From Pengzhenrongella sp031582905 (GTDB lineage Bacteria > Actinomycetota > Actinomycetes > Actinomycetales > Cellulomonadaceae), in NCBI RefSeq assembly GCF_031582905.1, contig NZ_CP133990.1, forward strand, positions 3,596,001-3,660,000: 64,000 nucleotides of DNA. The letters run 5' to 3'. Position numbers and translations under genes: made by a program. Below are positions 55,818 to 64,000 of this stretch, piece after piece (the first letter of the stretch is position 1; every line of letters begins with the position of its first letter). The notes under the pieces are model-generated. The model was given only the letters and a program-made list of their open reading frames with translations. It searched no databases and had not been told where the DNA came from.

Positions 55818-56703
55818 GGTGAGATGGTGCGACCGGTCAGCCGTTCGTACGCCTCGGCGTAGCGGGCGCCGGTGCGGGCGACGACGTCGTCGGGCAGCGG
55901 GGCGGTGGTGAGGTGCGGTCCCAGCCGGCCGCCGGCGAAGTGAGCCAGTCCCGGACGTACTGCTTGTCGAAGCTCGGCTGCGCCCGACCGGGCTGCCAGG
56001 TGTCGGCGGCCCAGAAGCGGGACGAGTCCGGGGTGAGCACCTCGTCGCCCAGCACGACGGTGTCGCCCAGCAGGCCGAACTCGAGCTTCGTGTCGGCGAG
56101 GATGACGCCGCGGTCCCGCGCGATCGCCTCGGCGCGCGCGTAGATCGCAAGGGTGAGGTCACGCAGCCGGGTCGCGGACGCCGTCCCGATGCGGTCGGCG
56201 ACGACGTCGAACGACACGTTCTCGTCGTGCTCACCGACGGCGGCCTTGGTCGCGGGCGTGAAGATCGGCTCGGGCAGTCGTGAGCCGTCGACGAGCCCGG
56301 ACGGGAGCGGCACCCCGCAGACCTGACCGGACGTGCGGTACTCGGCCAGCCCGGAGCCGGTCAGGTAGCCGCGGGCGACGCACTCGACCGGGAACATCTC
56401 GAGCCGTCGGCACACCATCGCGCGCCCGAGGACGGACTCCGGGACGCCGTGCGGACCGGCCGCGGCGGTCACCACGTGGTGCGGGACGAGGTCGGCGAGC
56501 TGCTCGAACCACCACAGGCTGAGCTGCGTGAGCACGACGCCCTTGCCGGGGACCGGCGTGGGCAGCACGTGGTCGTAGGCGCTGATCCGGTCACTCGCGA
56601 CCACCAGGACGACGTCGCCGTCCGGATGCTCTCCGACCGGCAGGTACAGGTCGCGGACCTTGCCCGCGTACACGTGGCGCCAGCCGGGCAGCTCACCGGT
56701 CAC
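55814..56703 (-). CDS. purC: SAICAR synthetase, frameshifted near C-terminus
   Basis: Phosphoribosylaminoimidazole-succinocarboxamide synthase catalyses the aspartate-adding step of purine synthesis. The ATP-grasp family marks are VYAGKVRDLY, VVASDRISAYDHVL, VECVARGYLTGSG, DENVSFD, ILADTKLEFG and DEVLTPDSSRFW. A one-base loss near 55907 shifts the last 30 residues. Corrected, they read through AEAYERLTG to TGA 55814, which overlaps the next GTG. ATG 56703 overlaps the purD stop (ATGA). Confidence 0.93.
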
Positions 56704-57998
56704 GGTGCGACCTCCCCGGCGGCGGGCCAGGACGACGCGGTGACGTCACCGCGGGACGCCGCGAGCGCGATGTCGCCCCGGTGGTGCGAGCCCGGCAGCG
56801 CGATCCGCTCGACCCCGGCATACGCCGAGGCACGGGCGGCGGCGAGGTCCGCACCGGTTCCGACCACGGACAGCACGCGCCCGCCCGCGGCCACCAGCGC
56901 GCCGTCGTCGGTCACGCGCGTGCCGGCGTGCAGCACGTGGACGCCGGTGGCCTCCGCCTCCGCGATCCCGGTGATCGGGTCCCCCGACCGGACGTCGCCG
57001 GGGTAGCCGTGCGCCGCCACGACGACCGTCACCGCCGCCTCGTCGCGCCAGCGCAGCGGCGGCACGTCGGCCAGCCGCATGGTCGCGGCCGCGTGCAGGA
57101 CCGTGGCGAGCGGCGTCGCGAGCCGGGCCAGCACGACCTGGGTCTCGGGGTCACCGAACCGGGCGTTGAACTCGACGACGCGGGTGCCGCGGGAGGTGAG
57201 GGCGAGGCCGACGTACAGGACGCCGGCGAACGGGGTGCCGCGCCGGGCCATCTCGTCGACGGTCGGCTGCGCGATCCGGGTGACGACCTCGTCGACGAGG
57301 CCGGGCGGTGCCCACGGCAGGGGCGAGTAGGCGCCCATCCCACCGGTGTTGGGGCCTTCGTCGCCGTCGTAGGCCCGCTTCGAGTCCTGCGCCGGGACGA
57401 GCGGCACGACGGTCGCGCCGTCGGTAACGCAGAACAGCGACACCTCCGGCCCGTCGAGGTACTCCTCGATGACGACCGTGTTGGTCAGGCAGGCGCGGGC
57501 GTGGGCGAGCGCCTCCGCGCGGTCGGACGTGACGACGACGCCCTTGCCGGCGGCCAGCCCGTCGTCCTTCACGACGTACGGGGCACCGAACGCGTCGAGC
57601 GCGGACTCGACCTCGTCGACCGTGGTGCACACGTGCGCCATCGCGGTGGGGACCGCGGCGGCGGCCATCACGTCCTTGGCGAAGGCCTTCGAGCCCTCGA
57701 GCGCAGCGGCCTCGCGACCGGGGCCGAACGCCGCGATGCCGGCCTCGCGGACAGCGTCCGCCACCCCGGCCACCAGCGGCGCCTCCGGCCCGACGACGAC
57801 GAGGTCGGCGGCGAGGTCGCGGGCGAGCGCGGCGACGGCGGCGCCGTCGGTCGCCTCGACGGGGTGCAGCATCGCGAGGGCGGCGATGCCCGGGTTCCCC
57901 GGTGCGGCGTGCAGCTCGTGCGGGCCGTCCGATCCGGTGGCCAGCGCGCGGACGAGGGCGTGCTCACGGGCACCGGTTCCGATGACGAGGATCCTCAC
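56700..57998 (-). CDS. purD: Phosphoribosylamine-glycine ligase
   Basis: This 432-residue ATP-grasp enzyme forms GAR from phosphoribosylamine and glycine. ILVIGTGAREHAL opens it. GPEAPLVAGVAD, VVKDDGLAAGKGVVV, EEYLDGPEVSLF, DEGPNTGGMGAYSP and VEFNARFGDPETQVVL follow in the family order. The start is GTG 57998. Intact. It is first in the chain purD-purC-PaiB-like-amidohydrolase-dehydrogenase, all with 4-base overlaps. Confidence 0.95.
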   Translation of the reverse strand: MRILVIGTGAREHALVRALATGSDGPHELHAAPGNPGIAALAMLHPVEATDGAAVAALARDLAADLVVVGPEAPLVAGVADAVREAGIAAFGPGREAAALEGSKAFAKDVMAAAAVPTAMAHVCTTVDEVESALDAFGAPYVVKDDGLAAGKGVVVTSDRAEALAHARACLTNTVVIEEYLDGPEVSLFCVTDGATVVPLVPAQDSKRAYDGDEGPNTGGMGAYSPLPWAPPGLVDEVVTRIAQPTVDEMARRGTPFAGVLYVGLALTSRGTRVVEFNARFGDPETQVVLARLATPLATVLHAAATMRLADVPPLRWRDEAAVTVVVAAHGYPGDVRSGDPITGIAEAEATGVHVLHAGTRVTDDGALVAAGGRVLSVVGTGADLAAARASAYAGVERIALPGSHHRGDIALAASRGDVTASSWPAAGEVAP

Positions 57999-58173
57999 GG
58001 GTCGTGAGCGTAGTGCGCGCCGTCCGGGGCGCGGGATCGGCGCGGCGATCGGCCCGGCGATCGGTCGTCGCACGGCGGGTCCGAGCACCGGGCTCGGCGC
58101 GAGGGCCACCACGGGCAGAGCGACGGCCATCGTCGATCGTGGCCGTCCGGCGGTCACCGCCGATACTGGGCGC

Positions 58174-58392
58174 GTGGAGCTCCCCGTCGCCTGGTCCGTC
58201 GTCCTCGTCCTCACCGCCCTGTGGAACCTGCTCATCTGGCCCCGGTTCTGGCAGCGCATCGCGCGGGACCCGCGCTCTCGCGACGCGTCCGGGCGGCCGA
58301 CCCGCTTCCGCACCGTCCACGCGGTGCTCATCGCGGTGTCCCTCGCGCTCGCCGTCGCGGTCGGCGTGCTCGGGGTGCTCACCCTCGTCTGA
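58174..58392 (+). CDS. SCO4848-like small membrane protein
   Basis: This 72-residue protein has two hydrophobic helices (residues 6-22 and 50-70) separated by a basic loop with WPRFWQRIARDPRSRD and FRTVHAVL. It fits the SCO4848 family, which sits near purine genes in other actinobacteria. GTG 58174 is chosen because the hydrophobic start follows at once. Its end overlaps the convergent GNAT gene by 14 bases. Function unknown. Confidence 0.75.
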   Translation: MELPVAWSVVLVLTALWNLLIWPRFWQRIARDPRSRDASGRPTRFRTVHAVLIAVSLALAVAVGVLGVLTLV

Positions 58393-58974
58393 GCCGCTCC
58401 TCGAGGCCGGCGCGGACGCCCGGCCACTCGTCGGCGAGGATCGCGAACACGACGGTGTCCCGCCAGGTGCCGTCGGCGCGCGGCTGGTGCCCGCGGAGCA
58501 CGCCCTCACGGGTCGCCCCGAGCCGGGCGATCGCCGCCTGCGACCGCTCGTTGCGGACGTCGGTCTGGATCTTGACCCGGTGGTAGCCGCAGTCGTCGAA
58601 CGCGTGCGTGAGCAGCGCGAGCTTGACGGCCGGGTTGACCCCGGTGCCCCACACGGCGGGCGCGTAGGCGGTCCAGCCCAGGTGCACCCGCCCCTGGGCC
58701 GGGCGTGCGTCGCCCAGGCTGCTCGTGCCGACGACCTCGCCGTCGAGCTCCACCGCGAACGCCGCGTGGTCGCGGTGGCCGAGCAGCCGGTCGACGAACG
58801 CCGCCATGTCCGCCGGGGTGAGCGGCCGTCCGCCCGGGCCGCCGCCGTACCCGCCGGCCCACACCCGGGGGTCGTCGAGCGCCGCGAACAGCGCCGCGGC
58901 GTCGTCGGGCACGAGGGGGCGCAGGCGGACGTCGCCCGCGGTGAGCACCCGGCCGCCGGGGAGCCGTGCGGGCA

Positions 58975-58975
<1 letters not shown>
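58379..58975 (-). CDS. GNAT-family acetyltransferase (RimJ-like)
   Basis: This 198-residue protein of the Acetyltransf_3 type has VRLRPLVPDDAAALFAAL, VVGTSSLGDARPAQGRVHLGWTAYAPAVWGTGVN (acetyl-CoA site) and VKIQTDVRNERSQAAIARLGATREGVLR, as in ribosomal-protein alanine acetyltransferases. GTG 58975 overlaps the TAG of purA (TAGTG); a later GTG near 58950 is possible. Confidence 0.83.
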
Positions 58976-60261
<1,286 letters not shown>

Positions 60262-60398
60262 GTCATCACTCCTCGAGCTGCCTGGACGGCGGGCGGCCTA
60301 GGCCGACGGCGCCCCCGCGGCCCCGGGCGGCAGCTGCCCGGTACCGCCGAAAGGCTACCTGAGGTGCGCCGCTGGGGCGGCGATGGGCTGCGCTTGAC

Positions 60399-60841
60399 CT
60401 AACGCAGCGCGCGCACCGCGTCGGCGCTCGCGCCGGAGTCCGCGAGGAAGGTCCGGCAGCGCTCGGCCTCGTCGGTCTCCCCGATGGCCTCGGCGGCGTC
60501 CGCGAGCGCGAGGAGAGCGCGCAGGAAGCCCTGGTTCGGCTCGTGCGTGACCGGGATGGGGCCCTGCCCCCGCCAGCCCGCGCGGCGCAGGGCGTCCAGG
60601 CCCCGGTGGTAGCCGGTCCGGGCGAACGCGTACGCCGCGACCGGGTCGGCCGGGTGCTTGCCGTGACCGGTGAGCGCGCGCTCGGCGAGCAGCGCCCACA
60701 CGTACGACGACGCCGGGGCGAGCCGGGCGGCGTCGCGCAGGTCGCCGTCGTCGGACAGCGCGGTGCGTGCGCGCGCGTCGGCGCCGTCGGCGGGCAGGAG
60801 GGTCGGGGGACGCCCAGCAGGTTCGGGTGGTCGTGGCTCAT
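60399..60841 (-). CDS. DUF3151 protein, frameshifted
   Basis: This is about 147 residues. After MSHDHPNLLG a one-base loss near 60812 (run of five G) shifts the frame. The rest has PPTLLPADG, ASSYVWALLAERAL, AYAFARTGYHRGLDALRR and PNQGFLRALLALADAAEAIGE, the DUF3151 pattern of a small helical protein. Function unknown. It lies upstream of purA in the same direction, as in related genomes, and diverges from the STAS gene. Confidence 0.8.
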
Positions 60842-60977
60842 GCCGCCATTGTGACTCGCCGGGCGGCCCCGCCGGGCCGTGGCTACAGTCGGGGCCGCTC
60901 CCGGCCGCCGCCCCCGCGGTGACGGAGCGCGTCCGGTGCGCACCAGCACCGGTGACCCGGATGCTCGGAGCCACGCC

Positions 60978-61301
60978 GTGATCGAGATCGCCACGTCCCC
61001 GTCGACGACGACCCTCGTCATCGCCGGTGACCTCGACCTCGTGGAGCGGGACCAGTTCCCGGAGGTGACCGCCCGCGTGACCGGCCTGCGCCGTCAACTG
61101 CTCGTCATCGACATGTGCCGGGTGACGTTCATGGACTCCACCGGTGCGGCGTTCCTCATCTCGCTCGCCGACTCCCTGCGCCGCCGCGGCGGCGCGACGG
61201 TCCTGCGCAACCCGGACGCGCGGGACCTGTTCGTGCTCGAGGTGTGCGGCGCGCTGGACCTGTTCCGGATCGACGACACGCACCGGTGCCAGGCGAGCTG
61301 A
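60978..61301 (+). CDS. STAS-domain anti-sigma factor antagonist
   Basis: This 107-residue single-domain protein has TLVIAGDLDLVERDQF and VIDMCRVTFMDSTGAAFLISL, where the Ser of MDSTG is the usual kinase-phosphorylated site, then VLEVCGALDLFRI. It would bind an anti-sigma kinase in a partner-switching circuit; no anti-sigma gene is in the window. The start is GTG 60978. Confidence 0.85.
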   Translation: MIEIATSPSTTTLVIAGDLDLVERDQFPEVTARVTGLRRQLLVIDMCRVTFMDSTGAAFLISLADSLRRRGGATVLRNPDARDLFVLEVCGALDLFRIDDTHRCQAS

Positions 61302-61450
61302 GCGCACGGTCGAGGAGGTCCGCGCGCGACGCCGGCGGCAGGTCGCGGGTCGCAGAATTGACCACGATCGCCTCGGATCGTCTAGCGTTCCAGGACGAGC
61401 CTCCAGCGCGAGCTGCCGAGGGACACGTGGTCGGCCCCCAGAGGAGCATT

Positions 61451-61884
61451 GTGCGAGACGGTAACAGCCCGACGGACGACGGTCCCGCGGGCACGGAGAC
61501 GGCGGCCTCCCTCGGTGGAGTGCACGCCGCGGCAGCTGCGGAGCCCGGCTCCGTCCACGTCATCGTGGGCGCTGAGCGGACGCGGATCGTGCTGTCCGGA
61601 GAGGTCGACGCCGACCTCGGATCGGACCTGCAGGAGGCCACGACCGAGGCCGAGGAGGCGGGTCTGCCGATCGAGGTCGACGCGCACCACGTGACCTTCA
61701 TGGACTCCTCGGGCGTCGCGTTCCTCGCGCGCCTGTCGACCCGCAGCCCGCACCGCGTGCGGCTGATCCGGGTCCCCCGACGGTGCGGTTCCTGCTCGAG
61801 GTCACGCGCATCGGCGAGCTGCTCGACGTCGTCGACGAGGACCCGGGCTTCGACACGGCGCCGGACGGCGCACAGACCACCTGA
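61451..61884 (+). CDS. Second STAS-domain anti-sigma factor antagonist, frameshifted
   Basis: This is about 144 residues with a non-conserved 35-residue N-terminus, then TRIVLSGEVDADLGSDLQ and VDAHHVTFMDSSGVAFLARL with the phosphorylatable Ser. After a one-base loss near 61778 (run of five C) it continues FLLEVTRIGELLDVVDEDPG. GTG 61451 has GAGGAG 4 bases upstream. It is a paralogue of the gene at 60978 in the same direction, so the two may act in linked switches. Confidence 0.8.
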
Positions 61885-61924
61885 GCCGACGCGACCGGCA
61901 CCCGACGCGACCGGCACGAGCACG

Positions 61925-61960
61925 ACGAAGGCCCCGCAGCACGCGCTGCGGGGCCTTCGT
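61925..61960. terminator. Strong bidirectional hairpin terminator
   Basis: Arms of 16 bp (ACGAAGGCCCCGCAGC at 61925-61940 and its complement at 61945-61960) enclose a 4-base loop. The hairpin lies 40 bases after the STAS gene and 6 bases before the end of leftward fba, so it serves both convergent genes. Confidence 0.85.
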
Positions 61961-61966
61961 GGTGGA

Positions 61967-62989
61967 TCAGCCCATCCGGTTGCCGGCGGACCGCAGCTGG
62001 CGGCACGCCTCGGCGATGCGCTGGGCCATGCCGGCCTCGGCGAGCTTGCCCCAGGCGCGGGGGTCGTAGGCCTTCTTGTTGCCGACCTCGCCGTCGATCT
62101 TGAGGACGCCGTCGTAGTTGGTGAACATGTGGCCCACGACCGGGCGCGTGAACGCGTACTGGGTGTCCGTGTCGATGTTCATCTTGATGACGCCGTTGTC
62201 GACCGCCTCGGAGATCTCGGCCTCGGTCGAGCCGGAGCCGCCGTGGAACACGAGGTCGAACGGGTTCTCCTTGCCGATCGAGTCACCGACCGCCTTCTGG
62301 ATCTCGGCGAGGATCGCGGGGCGCAGCTTCACGGCCCCCGGCTTGTAGACGCCGTGCACGTTGCCGAACGTCAGGGCCGTGAGGTAGCGCCCCTTCTCGC
62401 CGGAACCGAGCGCACGGACCGTCGCCAGGCCGTCCTCGGCCGTCGTGTACAGCTTGTCGTTGATCGCGGCCTCGTGGCCGTCCTCCTCGCCGCCGACGAC
62501 GCCCACCTCGATCTCGAGGATGGTCCGCGCCGCCTGCGAGAGCTCGAGGAGCTCCTCGGCGATGACGAGGTTCTCGTCCAGCGGGATGTCCGAGCCGTCG
62601 AACATGTGCGACTGGAACAGCGGGTTCTGACCGTTCTTGACCTGGTCGGCCTCGTGCGCCAGCAGCGGGCGGACCCAGCTGTCGAGGTTCTTCTTGGTGC
62701 AGTGGTCGGTGTGCAGGGCGACGGTGATGCCGTAGCCCTTGGCGACCTCGGTGGCGTAGGCGGCGAGCGCGAGCGAGCCGGAGACGCGGTCCTTGACCGT
62801 CGAGCCGGACGCGTACTCGGCGCCGCCGACGGACACCTGGAGGATGCCGTCGGACTCGGCCTCGGCGAAGCCCTGCAGCGCGGCGGTGATGGTCTGGGAC
62901 GACGTGATGTTGACGGCGGGGTAGGCGAACTTGCCGGCCCTGGCCCGGTCGATCATCTCGTTGTAGACCTCGGGTGTGGCGATGGCCAT
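61967..62989 (-). CDS. fba: Fructose-bisphosphate aldolase, class II
   Basis: This 340-residue zinc aldolase of glycolysis has YPAVNITSSQTITAALQGF, VALHTDHCTKK (zinc His and catalytic Asp), EIEVGVVGGEEDGHE (Glu and His ligands), GNVHGVYKPG (zinc His) and LVFHGGSGST. ATG 62989 is the start. Intact. A single-gene transcript is likely, with the 61925 hairpin as its end. Confidence 0.96.
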   Translation of the reverse strand: MAIATPEVYNEMIDRARAGKFAYPAVNITSSQTITAALQGFAEAESDGILQVSVGGAEYASGSTVKDRVSGSLALAAYATEVAKGYGITVALHTDHCTKKNLDSWVRPLLAHEADQVKNGQNPLFQSHMFDGSDIPLDENLVIAEELLELSQAARTILEIEVGVVGGEEDGHEAAINDKLYTTAEDGLATVRALGSGEKGRYLTALTFGNVHGVYKPGAVKLRPAILAEIQKAVGDSIGKENPFDLVFHGGSGSTEAEISEAVDNGVIKMNIDTDTQYAFTRPVVGHMFTNYDGVLKIDGEVGNKKAYDPRAWGKLAEAGMAQRIAEACRQLRSAGNRMG

Positions 62990-63050
62990 CGACTGATCTC
63001 CTGCACGTGAGTGGGTTAGGTCTTCGTCGGAAGTCTGGCACGGATGCCCC

Positions 63051-63086
63051 CGGTCACGTCCGGGACGTCCGTCCCGGACGTGACCG
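63051..63086 (-). terminator. Perfect 17-bp hairpin after the TrmH-type gene
   Basis: CGGTCACGTCCGGGACG and its exact complement flank TC, 11 bases past the methyltransferase stop at 63098 and 62 bases before the fba start. It should end the methyltransferase transcript and insulate fba. Confidence 0.8.
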
Positions 63087-63097
63087 GACCGGGCGGG

Positions 63098-63784
63098 TCA
63101 GCCCGTGCCGGGGTCGACGGCGTGCCGGACGACCCACGCGTGCATCGCGATCGCGGCCGCCGCCCCCGCGTTGATCGACCGGGTCGACCCGAACTGCGCG
63201 ATGTGCAGGACGTCGCTCACCGCGTCCCGGGCGGCGTCGGACAGCCCGACGCTCTCCTGACCGAACAGCAGCACGCAGGCCCGCGGCAGCGGGTAACCCT
63301 CGAGCGGCACGGAGCCGGGCAGGTTGTCGACGCCGAGCACCGGCAGCCCCTCGCCCCTGGCCCAGGCGAGCAACGCCGAGACGTCCCCGTGGTGGCGCAG
63401 GTGCTGGTAGCGGTCGGTGACCATCGCCCCGCGCCGGTTCCACCGCCGCCGGCCCACGATGTGCACCTCGGCCGCGGCGAACGCGTTGGCGGTCCGGACC
63501 ACGGACCCGATGTTGAGGTCGTGCGACCAGTTCTCCACCGCCACGTGGAACGGGTGCCGCCTCGTGTCGAGGTCGGCGACGACCGCCTCGACCGTCCAGT
63601 ACCGGTAGCGGTCGACGACGTTGCGCCGGTCCCCCGCGGCGAGCAGCTCGGGGTCCAGCCGCGGGTCGTCCGGCCACGCCGCCGGCCCACCGGGCCAGGG
63701 GCCGACGCCGACCTCGACCTCGACCTCGGCCTCGGCCTCGACCGGCGGCTCACCGGCGTCGGGCGACGGTCGTTCGTGGTGCAC
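63098..63784 (-). CDS. TrmH/SpoU-family RNA methyltransferase
   Basis: This 228-residue protein has an acidic N-terminal tract of Glu-Ala/Glu-Val repeats (hexanucleotide-coded) followed by the SPOUT domain: VAVENWSHDLNIGSVVRTANAF, HIVGRRRWNRRG, CVLLFGQESVGLSD and IAQFGSTRSINAGAAAAIAM, the knot motifs 1-3 for SAM binding. It would 2'-O-methylate tRNA or rRNA. GTG 63784 is chosen for AGGAGG upstream. Confidence 0.88.
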   Translation of the reverse strand: MHHERPSPDAGEPPVEAEAEVEVEVGVGPWPGGPAAWPDDPRLDPELLAAGDRRNVVDRYRYWTVEAVVADLDTRRHPFHVAVENWSHDLNIGSVVRTANAFAAAEVHIVGRRRWNRRGAMVTDRYQHLRHHGDVSALLAWARGEGLPVLGVDNLPGSVPLEGYPLPRACVLLFGQESVGLSDAARDAVSDVLHIAQFGSTRSINAGAAAAIAMHAWVVRHAVDPGTG

Positions 63785-63889
63785 CGTTCGTCCTCCTGGA
63801 GCCGTCGGGTCCCGCGACCCTAGACCCGCGACAGGCCCGCGACAGACCCGGGAAGCCACCGCCCGCGGCCGGGATGCGAGGATGGTCGC

Positions 63890-64000
63890 GTGGACACCGG
63901 AGAGGAACTGACAGGCGTCGCCGGCTGGGCCGTCGACCTCATGGAGACCCTCGGTGGCCCCGGAGCCGGTCTCGCGATCGCACTGGAGAACCTCTTCCCC
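63890..64000 (+). CDS. DedA-family membrane protein, N-terminal part only
   Basis: GTG 63890 begins a frame that runs off the right edge after 37 residues. VDLMETLGGPGAGLAIALENLFP matches the start of DedA/SNARE-associated membrane proteins, where LENLFPPIPSE is conserved. These act in envelope lipid recycling. It diverges from the TrmH-type gene by 105 bases. Confidence 0.65.
   Translation, partial: MDTGEELTGVAGWAVDLMETLGGPGAGLAIALENLFP

Noticed and set aside
61115..63010. 631-residue plus-strand ORF through the STAS gene and fba
   Set aside because: Beyond the STAS domain it is a shadow of fba on the opposite strand and it crosses a strong terminator.

Overview
The window is very GC-rich DNA with long-ORF shadowing on both strands, frequent GTG starts and many ATGA/GTGA start-stop overlaps. 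It carries high-GC Gram-positive marker families (DUF3151, SCO4848-type membrane protein, LigC ligase, DUF222/HNH protein, a fadA2-fabG4-htdX-like cluster). I read it as chromosome of an actinobacterium, probably a Micrococcales/Cellulomonadaceae-like organism. The family placement is inference.

Layout. 1-3.0 kb (minus): gamma-glutamyltransferase, a small membrane protein and an L-lactate permease. 3.2-4.8 kb: a DUF2599-type secreted protein and a membrane protein. 5.2-37.4 kb: a cell-surface polysaccharide/teichoic-acid-like locus. It holds a CDP-glycerol-type glycerophosphotransferase next to an ISL3 element, a TarI/IspD-like cytidylyltransferase, an NAD-dependent epimerase, a flippase, several GT2, GT4 and GT28-like glycosyltransferases, a Wzy-like polymerase, a Wzz-like chain-length protein, a HAD protein and a phosphoribosyltransferase/HAD-phosphatase pair. 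Interleaved are four secreted or anchored beta-helix-like proteins of one family plus the relic of a fifth that carries an IS3 insertion. A ligC DNA ligase and an alpha/beta hydrolase sit inside the locus. 37.5-44.2 kb: fatty-acid cluster (acyl-CoA oxidase, TetR, thiolase, FabG4-like reductase, MaoC hydratase). 44.3-52.3 kb: pentapeptide protein, GNAT, purQ, purS, a PadR-membrane protein pair, a small P-loop kinase, an esterase and an HNH/DUF222 protein behind a LexA box. 52.3-58.0 kb: five start-stop-coupled genes, purD-purC-PaiB-like-amidohydrolase-alcohol dehydrogenase. 58.1-64.0 kb: SCO4848-like protein, GNAT, purA, DUF3151, two STAS proteins, fba, a TrmH-type methyltransferase and the start of a DedA gene.

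Most interesting signals. (1) The first beta-helix gene (14587) is preceded by a convincing c-di-GMP-I (GEMM) riboswitch, and immediately upstream lies a sigma-28-like promoter whose predicted start falls at the aptamer P1 stem. This would place a secreted surface protein under motility-sigma and c-di-GMP control. (2) That gene and its tandem neighbour share a 973-bp segment that appears identical, with different ends. (3) The phosphoribosyltransferase/HAD pair suggests ribofuranose in the polymer. (4) More than twenty reading-frame breaks occur, including in purQ and purC. Every one whose full span can be measured is a one-base loss, mostly near G/C runs, which points to deletion errors in the sequence. 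I therefore annotate these genes as single CDS spans with a frameshift note instead of as decayed genes.
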